DNA from: Sulfotelmatobacter sp963788225
GTDB lineage: Bacteria; Acidobacteriota; Terriglobia; Terriglobales; Acidobacteriaceae
Direction: 5' to 3'
Length of the DNA: 64,000 nucleotides
NCBI GenBank assembly: GCA_963788225.1
Contig: CAWBGI010000001.1
Coordinates: forward strand, 1,142,174-1,206,173
In this document: positions 32,076-40,738 of the stretch, in pieces
Layout: each line of letters opens with the position of its first letter
Position numbering within the stretch: position 1 is the first letter of the stretch
Notes under the pieces: model-generated
Told to the model about the DNA's origin: nothing
The model's database searches: none
Seen by the model: the letters and a program-made list of their open reading frames with translations, nothing else
Made by a program: the position numbers and the translations under genes

Positions 32076-33398
32076 ATGCATTCACCACCCGCCGTGGCCG
32101 CCCAGCGCGAACGCATTCCCATTCTTCTCATTCATACATGGGCCCATATCCGCACATCGCAATTTTGGATGGTGGCTATCGCCCTGTTCCTGCGCGTGGG
32201 CTGGATCATCGTCGCACACACATACAAATTCAAGAGCCAGGAACAAAACTTTGGCTTCGGATACGAGATGGGGCGCATTGGCGCGGCGATCGCGTCGGGG
32301 CACGGCTTCAGCAATCCTTTTGGAGGGCTCACGGGGCCGACGGCGTGGGAGCCGCCACTTTATCCTTACTTGATCGCGAGCGTGTTCCATGTTTTCGGCA
32401 TTTACACGCGGGCGTCGGCCTTCGTTCTGCTGAGCATCAATAGTTTTTTCTCGGCGCTGACCTGCATTCCGATTTTTCTCATCGCGCGACGAATGTTCTC
32501 CGAAAAAGTCGCGGTCGGCTCAGCCTGGACCTGGGCTCTGCTGCCCTACGTTATGTACTGGTGCACGCGCTGGGTTTGGGAGACCAGTCTGTCGGCGCTG
32601 CTGCTGGCCGTGATTTTTTGGCTGGCGCTTACCATGGAAGATCGCGACGGGCTAAAACCATGGCTCTGGTTCGGGCTGCTGTGGGGGATCGCTGCGCTGA
32701 ACAGCACCGTGCTGCTCGCGTTCCTGCCAGCCTCGGGAGTGTGGGCTTGGTACCACCGCGCCAAGCGGCACAAACCATCGTTGGCCGGAATTGTGCTGGC
32801 ATCCGTCGTTTTCCTGATGTGCATCGCACCCTGGACGGCGCGCAACTATCAAACTTTCGGCAAGTTTATTTTTATCCGCGACAATTTTGGCGCTGAGTTG
32901 CGCCTGGGCAACGGCAAAGGCGCCGACGGTACATGGATGCAGTACTTGCACCCTACACAAGATCTCTACGCCATGCGCCAATACACAGCCATGGGCGAGT
33001 TGGCCTACGTCGACATGCGCAAACGGCAGGCGCTGGATTTCATCAAGGCCGATTATGCGCGCTTTGCCGTCCTCTGCCTCAAGCGTTTTATTTATTACTG
33101 GAACGGGCCGCCCAAGCTGTCAAAAATCTGGTGGCTGATGGAGTTGAAGAACTGGCTGTTTCTTGCATCTTCAGTCCTCATGTTCTGGGGTCTCGGGCGA
33201 GCGCTGCGCCATCATATTCCCGGCGCCTGGCTGCTGTTCTGGCTGATCTTGTTGTATCCCGCGATTTACTATGTCGTATTCCCCATGCCGCGCTACCGGC
33301 ATCCGATTGAACCGGAGATCGCGATCCTGGGAGTGTATTTGCTAACCGAAGCTGGAAGGCACGGCGGAGAAAAGGCCGAATCCACCCGCCAAGATTGA
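32076..33398 (+). CDS. ArnT/PMT-like membrane glycosyltransferase (GT-C)
   Basis: 440 residues from ATG 32076. About nine to ten TM helices. The first loop has YEMGRIGAAIASGHGFSNPF and TAWEPPLYPYLIAS, in which the acidic residues near TM1-2 are characteristic of GT-C enzymes that use lipid-linked sugars. Late landmarks are APWTARNYQTFGKFIFIRDN and MPRYRHPIEPEI. It should transfer a sugar from a polyprenyl donor at the periplasmic face. Divergent from nuoB. Confidence 0.82.
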   Translation: MHSPPAVAAQRERIPILLIHTWAHIRTSQFWMVAIALFLRVGWIIVAHTYKFKSQEQNFGFGYEMGRIGAAIASGHGFSNPFGGLTGPTAWEPPLYPYLIASVFHVFGIYTRASAFVLLSINSFFSALTCIPIFLIARRMFSEKVAVGSAWTWALLPYVMYWCTRWVWETSLSALLLAVIFWLALTMEDRDGLKPWLWFGLLWGIAALNSTVLLAFLPASGVWAWYHRAKRHKPSLAGIVLASVVFLMCIAPWTARNYQTFGKFIFIRDNFGAELRLGNGKGADGTWMQYLHPTQDLYAMRQYTAMGELAYVDMRKRQALDFIKADYARFAVLCLKRFIYYWNGPPKLSKIWWLMELKNWLFLASSVLMFWGLGRALRHHIPGAWLLFWLILLYPAIYYVVFPMPRYRHPIEPEIAILGVYLLTEAGRHGGEKAESTRQD

Positions 33399-33503
33399 AA
33401 AACAATCGGAACATTCCCCATGTGCTCTCCGTATACAAATCCAGCGAGTTCGGCCCTCACCATTTGCAAAGCGCCGCGTCTAACGGTTGAAACGGAGGAA
33501 CAT

Positions 33504-34379
33504 ATGAACCGCCAACGCCAACTCCCCGCCTGGTCCGGTGCTGTTCTGGGAACCATCTGTGCCCTGCTCGTGCTCGCCCTTGGAGCGCATGCCTCCGATC
33601 ACCGGGGCGCATTCACCGAAGAATTTCATCAGACTTACGCGCTCGCTGCCGACGGCCGCGTGGAACTCGACAACATCAATGGCGACGTTCACATCTCCAC
33701 CTGGGACCAGAATCAGGTCAAGGTGGATGCCGTGAAGTATGCGAACTCGAAAGACAGGCTCGACGACGCGCGCATCGAGGTTGACGCCAGCGCAGAAAGC
33801 GTTTCGATTCGCACCAAGTATCGCGACCACGACAACACCTTCAACTGGGGATCGCACAACAATCCCCCGAGCGTTGAATACACGATTACCGTGCCGCGCA
33901 CCGCGCGGCTGGACGAAATCAAGCTGATCAACGGCGCCCTCGACATCACCGGCGCAACCGCCGAAGTGCGTGCCTCCTGCATCAACGGCCGGCTGGAAGC
34001 CCACAATCTCTCCGGCCGCGCCGAACTCTCCACCATCAACGGCCATCTGGATGCCAAGTTTGATCAGCTTCCCGGTTCGACCGTCGAGCTGACATCAGTC
34101 AACGGACCGGTGGAGCTGACAATTCCCTCGGATTCGAAAGCTGAGGTTGAGGCCAGCACTGTCTCCGGTGGAATCGAGAACGACTTCGGGCTGCATGTAA
34201 ATCATCATCGCTTCGTCGGGTACGACTTGCGCGGCGAGTTGGGTAGCGGCGGCCCACGCATCAAACTGTCGAACGTGAATGGCCGCATCGAGATTCGCCA
34301 CGCCTCCGACGGACGCGCGTTGAGCCCGGCGAAGGACCTGAGCCATCACGACGACGATGATGACGACAGCAAGATTTAG
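33504..34379 (+). CDS. Secreted DUF4097-type beta-helix protein
   Basis: 291 residues from ATG 33504; SD GGAGGA is 4 nt upstream. A signal peptide ends near ALGAHASDH. Then a repetitive beta structure: GRVELDNINGDVHISTWDQN, RLDEIKLINGALDITG, INGRLEAHNLSGRAELSTIN, VNGPVELTIPSDSKAEVEAS and VNGRIEIRH. The recurring [IV]NG turns mark a DUF4097 adhesin-like solenoid. The tail is a run of Asp/His. Extracytoplasmic; such genes often sit beside sigma/anti-sigma systems, but none is here. Confidence 0.85.
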   Translation: MNRQRQLPAWSGAVLGTICALLVLALGAHASDHRGAFTEEFHQTYALAADGRVELDNINGDVHISTWDQNQVKVDAVKYANSKDRLDDARIEVDASAESVSIRTKYRDHDNTFNWGSHNNPPSVEYTITVPRTARLDEIKLINGALDITGATAEVRASCINGRLEAHNLSGRAELSTINGHLDAKFDQLPGSTVELTSVNGPVELTIPSDSKAEVEASTVSGGIENDFGLHVNHHRFVGYDLRGELGSGGPRIKLSNVNGRIEIRHASDGRALSPAKDLSHHDDDDDDSKI

Positions 34380-34384
34380 TTTTG

Positions 34385-34480
34385 AAAGGGCGCGGCTTTA
34401 AGCCGTGAGGGGTGGGGCAGGCCTTCAAAGGCCCGCGTCAACACTGCATTTGTGAATTGGGCTTTAGCCCCTGAGGTATT
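34385..34480. repeat. Dispersed GGGCTTTAGCCCCTGAGG-type repeat
   Basis: The gap holds GGGCGCGGCTTTAAGCCG, CAGGCCTTCAAAGGCCCG and GGGCTTTAGCCCCTGAGG, a set of short hairpins. A close relative is at 53463-53569, where it abuts a start codon. Confidence 0.65.
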
Positions 34481-34498
34481 ACGTGGCGTACGGGTTCT

Positions 34499-35248
34499 TT
34501 AATAAATCGTGTACCCCGGCGCGGGCGTTCTCAGATCAGGCTTCGTAGCCATCAGCAGCAGCGCGCCCTCGCGCTTGAATGCCCGCAGATCATCGAGGCT
34601 GTGAAACGACTTCGTCTGGTAGTCATCCGGCGTGGGCGTGTCATCTGGAATGCGGCACGCCTCAACATTCTCGAAAGCGTGTTTCTTCAGCAGCTCAACG
34701 TACTCCTCCGCAGAGCGCACATGGACCGGCACCTTCAGCTTGTCCACCCACTGCAGCGAATATTGATTGTCCTTGTATAGATTGATCAGGATGAACAGCC
34801 GTCCCCGCGGCGCCATCACGCGAAACAACTCCATCAGCGCCCGGTCCTGATCGGCGTAGTAATAGAACGACTCGACCGACAGCACTTTGTCGAAGAAATT
34901 CTCTTCCCATGGAATCTGCTGCGCCGATCCCCAGACGTAGAGCACATTGTCGAAATCTTTCGACGCAACGCGCGCCTCCCGAATCATCTCATCGGCAACG
35001 TCAAGGCCTACGACTTGCCCAAATCCATCCGGCCCTTCGCCCACCAGTCGCGCCAGCAGCCGCGTCGCCCACCCCGAGCCGCAGCCGAGATCGAGCACGC
35101 GCTCGCCCGGACACAGGTTCATCCGGCGAATCGTCTTGGCCGTAATGTCGAAGTGATGGCTCTCCATCTTCGCGCCTTCGCCGGCCGCGGCCCAGCGGTT
35201 GAATTCCTGCTGCAACTTCTCGTCGGGAGTGAGAGATCTTTCTGGCAT
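34499..35248 (-). CDS. SAM-dependent class-I methyltransferase
   Basis: 249 residues from ATG 35248 (MPERSLTPDEKLQQ). Motif I is VLDLGCGSGWATRLLARL, motif II VVGLDVADEMIREAR, motif IV region NFFDKVLSVESFYYYAD and motif VI RVMAPRGRLFILINLYKDN. The UbiE/MenG-like fold would accept a small-molecule or lipid substrate; the exact one cannot be read. Since the window holds menaquinone genes, a role in quinone methylation is possible but unsupported. Confidence 0.85.
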   Translation of the reverse strand: MPERSLTPDEKLQQEFNRWAAAGEGAKMESHHFDITAKTIRRMNLCPGERVLDLGCGSGWATRLLARLVGEGPDGFGQVVGLDVADEMIREARVASKDFDNVLYVWGSAQQIPWEENFFDKVLSVESFYYYADQDRALMELFRVMAPRGRLFILINLYKDNQYSLQWVDKLKVPVHVRSAEEYVELLKKHAFENVEACRIPDDTPTPDDYQTKSFHSLDDLRAFKREGALLLMATKPDLRTPAPGYTIY

Positions 35249-35443
35249 GAGAAGGATTTTATCGCGTCGCGGAGAGCTGCGGTTGCCCAATCTATCCGCA
35301 GGTATCCGTGCCAAATCCCTTTAGAAGTGAGGCCGTGGCGCGGTTACGCCAATCCATTGATCACCGCGTAACGCTAGTGTAAACTCCTTGCCGTGAACGG
35401 GAGCAATAAGCCCGGAGCGTGCCGTGCCGAAGAAGGTGTAGCT

Positions 35444-36034
35444 ATGAAACGCTGGTTGCTGGCGGTGTGTTTTGCAATTGTGGCCGTGAGTGCGGCGCTG
35501 GCACAGGAGAAGAAGAATGTGTCCGCCGCCAAACCCGCGGACGAAGGGCCTAGCCTGGAAGTTACGATGAAGTTCATTCAGGACAAGCTCAACGACGTCG
35601 GACCAGTTGATTTCGTTATCTATAGGCATAACGACATCCAAGGCGACGATGACATCGGCAAGGTCAGGGCCGAGTGTACGAAGGTGGTGGCCGACCCAGG
35701 CACTTGCCGCGTGTCCTACCATTTGAAGTATGAGGGTGACCTAAATTTTCCCCCGCCGCACGACTACGACGTGGAGTTCCGCCTGAAAGACGTGCAGGAC
35801 GTTCTAGTGGTGCCGACGGATCAATTCCTTAACGAAAAAGCGGCAGGAGCAGGACATCCGGAGTTCAGTTACAAGGTCGGCCCTCCGGTCTTTACCCTTA
35901 AAGTGCGAATAAGTCACGCAAAGGGAGTCAACGCAGTTCATTTTCTCGACGAGGAAATGGCTAATCGCGTGGCCAAGGCGATGGTGCATGCGGTCGAAGT
36001 TTGCGGCGGCGGGGGCAAGCCGGAACCGTTCTGA
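35444..36034 (+). CDS. Secreted protein of unknown function
   Basis: 196 residues from ATG 35444 with GAAGGTG upstream. Signal peptide RWLLAVCFAIVAVSAALAQ. The mature part opens with a helix (LEVTMKFIQDKLNDVGPVDFV) and a beta-rich domain with two Cys (RAECTKVVADPGTCRVSYHL), ends VCGGGGKPEPF. Acidobacterial genomes carry many such proteins; no function assigned. Confidence 0.7.
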   Translation: MKRWLLAVCFAIVAVSAALAQEKKNVSAAKPADEGPSLEVTMKFIQDKLNDVGPVDFVIYRHNDIQGDDDIGKVRAECTKVVADPGTCRVSYHLKYEGDLNFPPPHDYDVEFRLKDVQDVLVVPTDQFLNEKAAGAGHPEFSYKVGPPVFTLKVRISHAKGVNAVHFLDEEMANRVAKAMVHAVEVCGGGGKPEPF

Positions 36035-36346
36035 AAGGTGGCGAAATCGCGCGGGTTTCTCCTGGCTGTTCCAAATAACTGGGGGCAAGAACGCCAGCAT
36101 CAATCACGGACCGGAAGATTCGCACCGGAACATTTCGAACGGAACAGAACTTGACGCGCCTCACATGGTGAAAATCACCGTATCACTCACAACGAGAGAA
36201 TCGGCTAGTCACTGGGCAGTCGGACTGTCCGGAACCTGAGCTAGCGCCTCGTCCCACTCCTACCGCTACTCCCGCGGCTGTGTTACAGTTTCCTCCTCAT
36301 GGCGACACACCCTCAGAACCCCTCGTGCCGTCTGAAGGACCGCTCC
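36035..36346. other. Non-coding stretch with a duplicated leader
   Basis: 312 nt without a supported gene. The first 230 nt show nothing. The end (36271-36322) is a copy of the leader and first codons of the zinc-ribbon gene at 36909-36961, including the ATGGCGACAC start. Confidence 0.6.
36271..36322. repeat. Duplicated leader, copy A
   Basis: About 50 nt including GCGGCTGTGTTACAGTTT, CCTCCTCATGGCGACAC and CCTCAGAACC; nearly identical to copy B at 36909-36961. It lies upstream of the cupin gene. Confidence 0.85.
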
Positions 36347-36850
36347 ATGTTCATCCAACTCACGCTCAAGAGATTCTTCATTGCTGGCTTGTTTCTGGTA
36401 GCCGCATCTTCTGCCATTGCCCAGTCTCTTCCCGCGATGCGCATGACACCGGCGGAAATCCGGAACAGTTCCCCCGATAACAGCCAGATTGGAACTTCCG
36501 GCGTCGCAGGAGTTCATATCAAAGCCATCTTCGGCGACCCTGCCAAAGCGGGCTTTTACACGATCTTGATATTTGTGCCCGCTCACACCACGATCCAGGC
36601 ACACTCACACCGGGATGACCGCGTCGCCACCGTCGTCGCGGGCGAGTGGCACTTCGGCTATGGCAATCACTTCGATGCGAAGGCGCTGAAGACGCTTCCT
36701 CCGGGAAGCGTGTATTCCGAGCCGGGAGGAGACAATCACTTCGCCCAGACGGAAAACGATCCTGTGATCGTGCAGCTCTGCGGGTACGGTCCAACCGACA
36801 CCCGCTATTTCGACGCGGCCAACGATCCTAGATCACAGCAGAAGAAATGA
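36347..36850 (+). CDS. Secreted cupin-domain protein
   Basis: 167 residues from ATG 36347 with GAAGGA 8 nt upstream and a signal peptide (LKRFFIAGLFLVAASSAIAQ). An in-frame ATG at 36299 belongs to a duplicated leader from the zinc-ribbon gene and is not preferred. The cupin has HTTIQAHSHRDDRVATVVAG and EWHFGYG (motif 1, three His and an Asp), and GSVYSEPGGDNHFAQ (motif 2). Possibly metal-binding, periplasmic; substrate unknown. Confidence 0.8.
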   Translation: MFIQLTLKRFFIAGLFLVAASSAIAQSLPAMRMTPAEIRNSSPDNSQIGTSGVAGVHIKAIFGDPAKAGFYTILIFVPAHTTIQAHSHRDDRVATVVAGEWHFGYGNHFDAKALKTLPPGSVYSEPGGDNHFAQTENDPVIVQLCGYGPTDTRYFDAANDPRSQQKK

Positions 36851-36908
36851 TTCCGTTTGCTTATTCGTCAGCCAGAAATGCGACCTGGGGCTTTTTCGGC
36901 GCTATCAC

Positions 36909-36961
36909 CCTCGCGGCTGTGTTACAGTTTTCCTCCTCATGGCGACACGCCCTCAGAACCC
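36909..36961. repeat. Duplicated leader, copy B
   Basis: Partner of copy A at 36271-36322. Here the ATG in the repeat starts the zinc-ribbon gene. Confidence 0.85.
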
Positions 36962-37109
36962 TCCACCCGAACCCAACCCCGGCTCCCTCTACTGCCCGAA
37001 CTGCGCCGAAGAAGTGAATGATCCGCTGACCTGCGGCGATTGTTCCGCTGTCATCTGCCGCCGCTGCGGCACGCCGCTGGAATCTCCCGACGAGCTGGGA
37101 ATCGGATAA
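36939..37109 (+). CDS. Small zinc-ribbon protein coupled to an APC permease
   Basis: 56 residues: a Pro-rich start, then CPNCAEEVNDPLTCGDC and SAVICRRCGTPLES, giving six Cys arranged as three CxxC pairs, likely one or two Zn sites. SD TCCTCCTC is not a classical one. The TAA stop overlaps the ATG of the permease gene (TAATG), a hallmark of translational coupling. It could be a regulator or assembly factor for the transporter; function unknown. Confidence 0.7.
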   Translation: MATRPQNPPPEPNPGSLYCPNCAEEVNDPLTCGDCSAVICRRCGTPLESPDELGIG

Positions 37110-38542
37110 TGGATCCCACGCTCGCACCAGCCGCCGAACCTCCATCGTTGAACTCGCAATCCGACGCAGCTCAGCCCACGCTCGTTCGCGGCCTCAGCCT
37201 GCTCGATTCCGTCTTGTTGCTGGTCAGCGGCATCATCGGCTCCTCGATCTTTCTCACCGCCAAAGATATCGCCGGTCCCCTGCCGCAGCCTATGTTATTT
37301 CTGCTGGTGTGGGTTATCGGCGGCGTGGTTTCACTTTTCGGCTGCGTTGCTTTCGCCGAGCTGGGATCCATGTTCCCCGAGTCCGGCGGCCAATACATTT
37401 ATCTGCGCGAGGCCTACGGCGACCTGGTTGCCTTTCTGTACGGATGGATGCTCTTCGCAGTCGCCAACGGAGGCTCCATCGCGGCTCTCTCTGTAGCCGC
37501 CGCCGCATACACCGGACAAGTCTTCCCCATCGTTTCGCAGGATCACATCGTCCTCCATCTGGCCGGCATCACCATCACACGCGCGCACCTGCTCGGCCTG
37601 CTCTTAATCGCCATTCTCACCTATGTAAACGTCGTCGGCCTGCGGTGGGGCACGCTGCTGCAGAATCTTTCCACCTGGACCAAGTTCGCCGCCATGGCCT
37701 CCTTCGTAGTTCTCGGATTCGCCATCGGCAAAGGCGACTGGTCACACTTCCACTCCCACGGCGTCGGCCTCACCATGGGGCTCCCTCCCGCGCAGTTGAT
37801 CTCGGCCATGGGCATCGCTCTGATCGCGGTGTTCTGGGCCTACGACGGATGGGTCTACATCACCTGGGTCGCGGGCGAGGTCAAAGAACCGCGCCGCAAT
37901 GTGCCGCTGGCCATGGTGCTGGGCGTGATCGTGGTCGGCGCAATCTACATGGCGATGAACATGACCTACCTCTACGCCCTGCCGCTCACCGAGATCGCCC
38001 AGCACGAAACCATCGCCCACGCCGCTGCAGCCGCATTGTTTTCTCCGCGCGCCGCAGTGTGGCTCTCGCTCATGATTGCAGTTTCATGCTTCAGCGCAGC
38101 GGCCACCTGCACGCTCTCGGGTGCGCGTGTGTATCTCGCCATGGCACAGGACGGCATCTTCTTCAAGCGCATGGCAGTCATCCATCCCAAGTGGCGCACG
38201 CCCGCCTTCAGCCTTATCGGGCAAGGCGTCTGGGCTGCGCTGCTCACCGTCAGCGGCCGCTACGATCAGCTCTACACCTACGTCATTTACGGCATGGTGC
38301 TCTCCTACACGCTGACTGTGATCGGAATGTTTCTGCTGCGCTGGAAGCGCCCCGATATTCCGCGGCCCTACCGCTGCACGGGATATCCCTGGCTCCCCGC
38401 GATCTACGTTCTGGTCGGCACGGCCTGGACACTGAACACCATCATCACGCGCCCCACCGAAGCTTTCTGGGGCACCGCGATCGTGCTCGTCGGGGTACCC
38501 GGATATCTATACTGGAAGCGCAGCAGCGCGAAAGTGGGATAG
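37109..38542 (+). CDS. APC-family amino-acid permease (LAT-like)
   Basis: 477 residues from ATG 37109, which overlaps the upstream stop. Twelve TM helices. TM1 region LLVSGIIGSSIFLTAKDIAG has the unwound G(S/A)G-like motif; later FGCVAFAELGSMFPESGGQY, YIYLREAYGDLVAFLYGW, IAVFWAYDGWVYITWVAGEV and KEPRRNVPLAM are typical of the L-type transporter group. It should import or exchange amino acids across the inner membrane. Confidence 0.9.
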   Translation: MDPTLAPAAEPPSLNSQSDAAQPTLVRGLSLLDSVLLLVSGIIGSSIFLTAKDIAGPLPQPMLFLLVWVIGGVVSLFGCVAFAELGSMFPESGGQYIYLREAYGDLVAFLYGWMLFAVANGGSIAALSVAAAAYTGQVFPIVSQDHIVLHLAGITITRAHLLGLLLIAILTYVNVVGLRWGTLLQNLSTWTKFAAMASFVVLGFAIGKGDWSHFHSHGVGLTMGLPPAQLISAMGIALIAVFWAYDGWVYITWVAGEVKEPRRNVPLAMVLGVIVVGAIYMAMNMTYLYALPLTEIAQHETIAHAAAAALFSPRAAVWLSLMIAVSCFSAAATCTLSGARVYLAMAQDGIFFKRMAVIHPKWRTPAFSLIGQGVWAALLTVSGRYDQLYTYVIYGMVLSYTLTVIGMFLLRWKRPDIPRPYRCTGYPWLPAIYVLVGTAWTLNTIITRPTEAFWGTAIVLVGVPGYLYWKRSSAKVG

Positions 38543-38792
38543 TTCCATGTCTCAGGTATGACAAACCTGCATCGGCGACCGCAACTTTTCCCCAGCTTCC
38601 GGGTTAGAAGCTGATTGGAATAACGTCTCAATAAACGACGATCGTGCGGCCTTGACATTTCTTTACAAGCATCAAGTTCAGTTGAATTTATCCCGCGACT
38701 GAAATTATGATGAATCGTGAGCAACATTGCAGCATCCTAACGAAATCGCGGAGGCATCTTACCGCTACAGGAAACTGATTAGGAGGTTTCTC

Positions 38793-39410
38793 TTGAAAAA
38801 GTTAGCGATCCTCGCATCCGTTTATGCATTCTTGTTCCTCGTTCAGTTCGCCTCTGCCCAGCAAGGCGATGTCTTCTTCGGCGGCGGCACCCTTCTGTCG
38901 TCGAATCCCAACTCCGGCCAGTTAGCCATTGGCGACATCGCGGAGAAAGGCGGCACGTACCTCAACGTCGGCGGCGATATAGTCGGCTTCAAGCGCCACT
39001 TCGGCCTTATGATTGAGACCTCGTGGAGGGCGAGCCAGGCGAGTTACTTCAGCTACGAAACCTACCGCCCCATCTTGACCGACTTTAACGCGATTTATCA
39101 GCCTCATCTCGGCAAGAAAGTCGGCCTGGATCTGTTTGGCGGCATCGGCATCGCCAGCACCCGCTTCTACGTGCCCTATGCGACTCAATGCAGTTACTTC
39201 AGCGGTTGCATCAACTACAACACTGAAGATCACTTTATGCAGCACCTCGGAGGGGGCATCCGCTACTATGTCTGGCACCACGTGTTTGTGCGGCCTGAAG
39301 TTCACTACTATCACATCGACGGCAACACCGACCCTGTCACGGGGGGCTTCAGCAGCGACAACGTATTTCGCGTGGGAGGCTCGGTGGGTTTTACCATCGG
39401 TCCGGAGTAG
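38793..39410 (+). CDS. Outer-membrane beta-barrel protein, paralogue 1
   Basis: 205 residues starting at TTG 38793, which has a perfect AGGAGG 6 nt upstream; the longer frame from 38727 contains that SD and is not needed. Signal peptide KKLAILASVYAFLFLVQFAS, cleaved after AQQ. Alternating beta strands follow (GGTYLNVGGDIVGFKRHFGL, MIETSWRASQASYFSYETYR, GGGIRYYVWHHVFVRPEVHY, FRVGGSVGFTIGP), typical of an eight-stranded barrel. The next gene is a paralogue. Confidence 0.8.
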   Translation: MKKLAILASVYAFLFLVQFASAQQGDVFFGGGTLLSSNPNSGQLAIGDIAEKGGTYLNVGGDIVGFKRHFGLMIETSWRASQASYFSYETYRPILTDFNAIYQPHLGKKVGLDLFGGIGIASTRFYVPYATQCSYFSGCINYNTEDHFMQHLGGGIRYYVWHHVFVRPEVHYYHIDGNTDPVTGGFSSDNVFRVGGSVGFTIGPE

Positions 39411-39570
39411 TCTTTGACCCTCCGTGTGGCCACGAGTTTGGTATCCTAGGGCAGCCAATTTCGACATCTCGGACGATCTTGTTGACGGCTGCCCTTCGCG
39501 GCCGCGCCGGGGTGTCACCAATCAGGCGGCTGCTTTCCACAAACCCATACGGACTGACAAGGGGGCTGTA

Positions 39571-40176
39571 TTGAGAAAATTCGCGCTGCTCACGTCTGCG
39601 TGTGCAGTCCTTCTGTTTTCTGCCTTCGCCTACGCCCAGACGCAAGTGGATCTGCTGGTCGGTGGCAGCACCCTAGAGTCATCTGCTAAAGTCAGCGATT
39701 CCGCGAACTTCACCCCGCTGGTCGAAAAAAATGGCATCTATGTCAGCATCGGCGGAGACTTCGTCGGCTTCCGGAAACGCCGCCTCGGCCTTAGCTTTGA
39801 AACCGCCTGGCGCTATCACCAGGGGAGCTATTACGGTTACGAAACCTATCGCCCGTTCTTCACCGATGCCAATGCGTTCTACCAGCCGAAGCTCACCAAG
39901 AAACTCGGCCTCGACCTGATGGCCGGCGTCGGCGTCGCCACCAACCGGTTCAATCTTCTCGGCTCCTGCAGCATCCCCGGTTGCGCCAACTACACCAGCA
40001 GCAATCACTTCATGGAAGATATTGGCGGCGGCATACGCTATCGTCTCTGGCATCGCTTGCCGCATGTTTTTCTCCGCCCGGAAGCTCGTTACTACCACAT
40101 CCAGAACAATCAGGGATTCAACTCCAACAACGTATTTCGCATCGGTGCCTCGATTGGATACACCACCGCTCCCTGA
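39571..40176 (+). CDS. Outer-membrane beta-barrel protein, paralogue 2
   Basis: 201 residues from TTG 39571 with AAGGGGG upstream. Signal peptide RKFALLTSACAVLLFSAFAY. The barrel parallels the previous gene: VSIGGDFVGFRKRRLGLSFE, GSYYGYETYRPFFTDANAF, KLGLDLMAGVGVATNRFN, GGGIRYRLWHRLPHVFLRP, NNVFRIGASIGYTTAP. Both paralogues have a Cys pair in the same loop (SCSIPGC; QCSYFSGC). Tandem duplication is the simplest origin. Confidence 0.8.
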   Translation: MRKFALLTSACAVLLFSAFAYAQTQVDLLVGGSTLESSAKVSDSANFTPLVEKNGIYVSIGGDFVGFRKRRLGLSFETAWRYHQGSYYGYETYRPFFTDANAFYQPKLTKKLGLDLMAGVGVATNRFNLLGSCSIPGCANYTSSNHFMEDIGGGIRYRLWHRLPHVFLRPEARYYHIQNNQGFNSNNVFRIGASIGYTTAP

Positions 40177-40241
40177 CTCGGCCCACAAGCGAAAAGAAGC
40201 GGCGTCCGCAGACGCCGCCTCTTGTCTCGCACTCACACACT

Positions 40242-40547
40242 CTACGGCTCGTGCTCGCATTCCTCAGCTTCGTGGATGGCTTGTTCCAGGTGCTCAATCG
40301 CTTTGTGGCGATGGCCGTGGAAGTCGCCCTCAGTGTGTTCCAGCTTCTCTTTGGCGCCATGCATCATTTCGATTGCCTCATGGATGCGTGGGTGCGGCGG
40401 AGGCGCTGGGGCTGCTACTGCCGCCGGAGCGGCTGCTGCCGCCACAGGAACCAGCCCGGCCGGCGCCTTTGCACCGGCCACTGAGAAGGTCAGGGCTAAT
40501 AGAAACATTGCCGTGATCAAGAGCGTCAAGAAACCGATTTTCTTCAT
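40242..40547 (-). CDS. Small secreted His/Glu-rich protein
   Basis: 101 residues from ATG 40547, with AGGAGG 7 nt upstream. Signal peptide KKIGFLTLLITAMFLLALTF, an Ala/Pro linker, then a helical domain HPRIHEAIEMMHGAKEKLEH and GHRHKAIEHLEQAIHEAEEC with many His. It may bind metal ions in the periplasm, by composition only. Known acidobacterial proteins share this helical hairpin. Confidence 0.75.
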   Translation of the reverse strand: MKKIGFLTLLITAMFLLALTFSVAGAKAPAGLVPVAAAAAPAAVAAPAPPPHPRIHEAIEMMHGAKEKLEHTEGDFHGHRHKAIEHLEQAIHEAEECEHEP

Positions 40548-40738
40548 GGATTTCCCTCCTCGTCCGGATTCCGGCGCGGACGCCGCCGCTAAAATCAATG
40601 GCCGCGGCATCCTCTCACCCAGGATTCCCACGACACTCGCCCAGTATAGCCGCGCTCAGACAAATCCTCCTGTGCCTAAGTTGATTCCCGAGGCGATCGC
40701 CTTACATCCCGTTTCAATTGGTTCTGAATGCCGGCGCC

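Noticed and set aside
37309..38607. 432-codon plus-strand open frame
   Set aside because: Overlaps the APC permease in another frame; Arg/His-rich composition is a frame artefact.
38641..38700. TTGACA promoter box upstream of the first barrel gene
   Set aside because: A TTGACA is present at 38652, but no convincing -10 box is found at the right distance.
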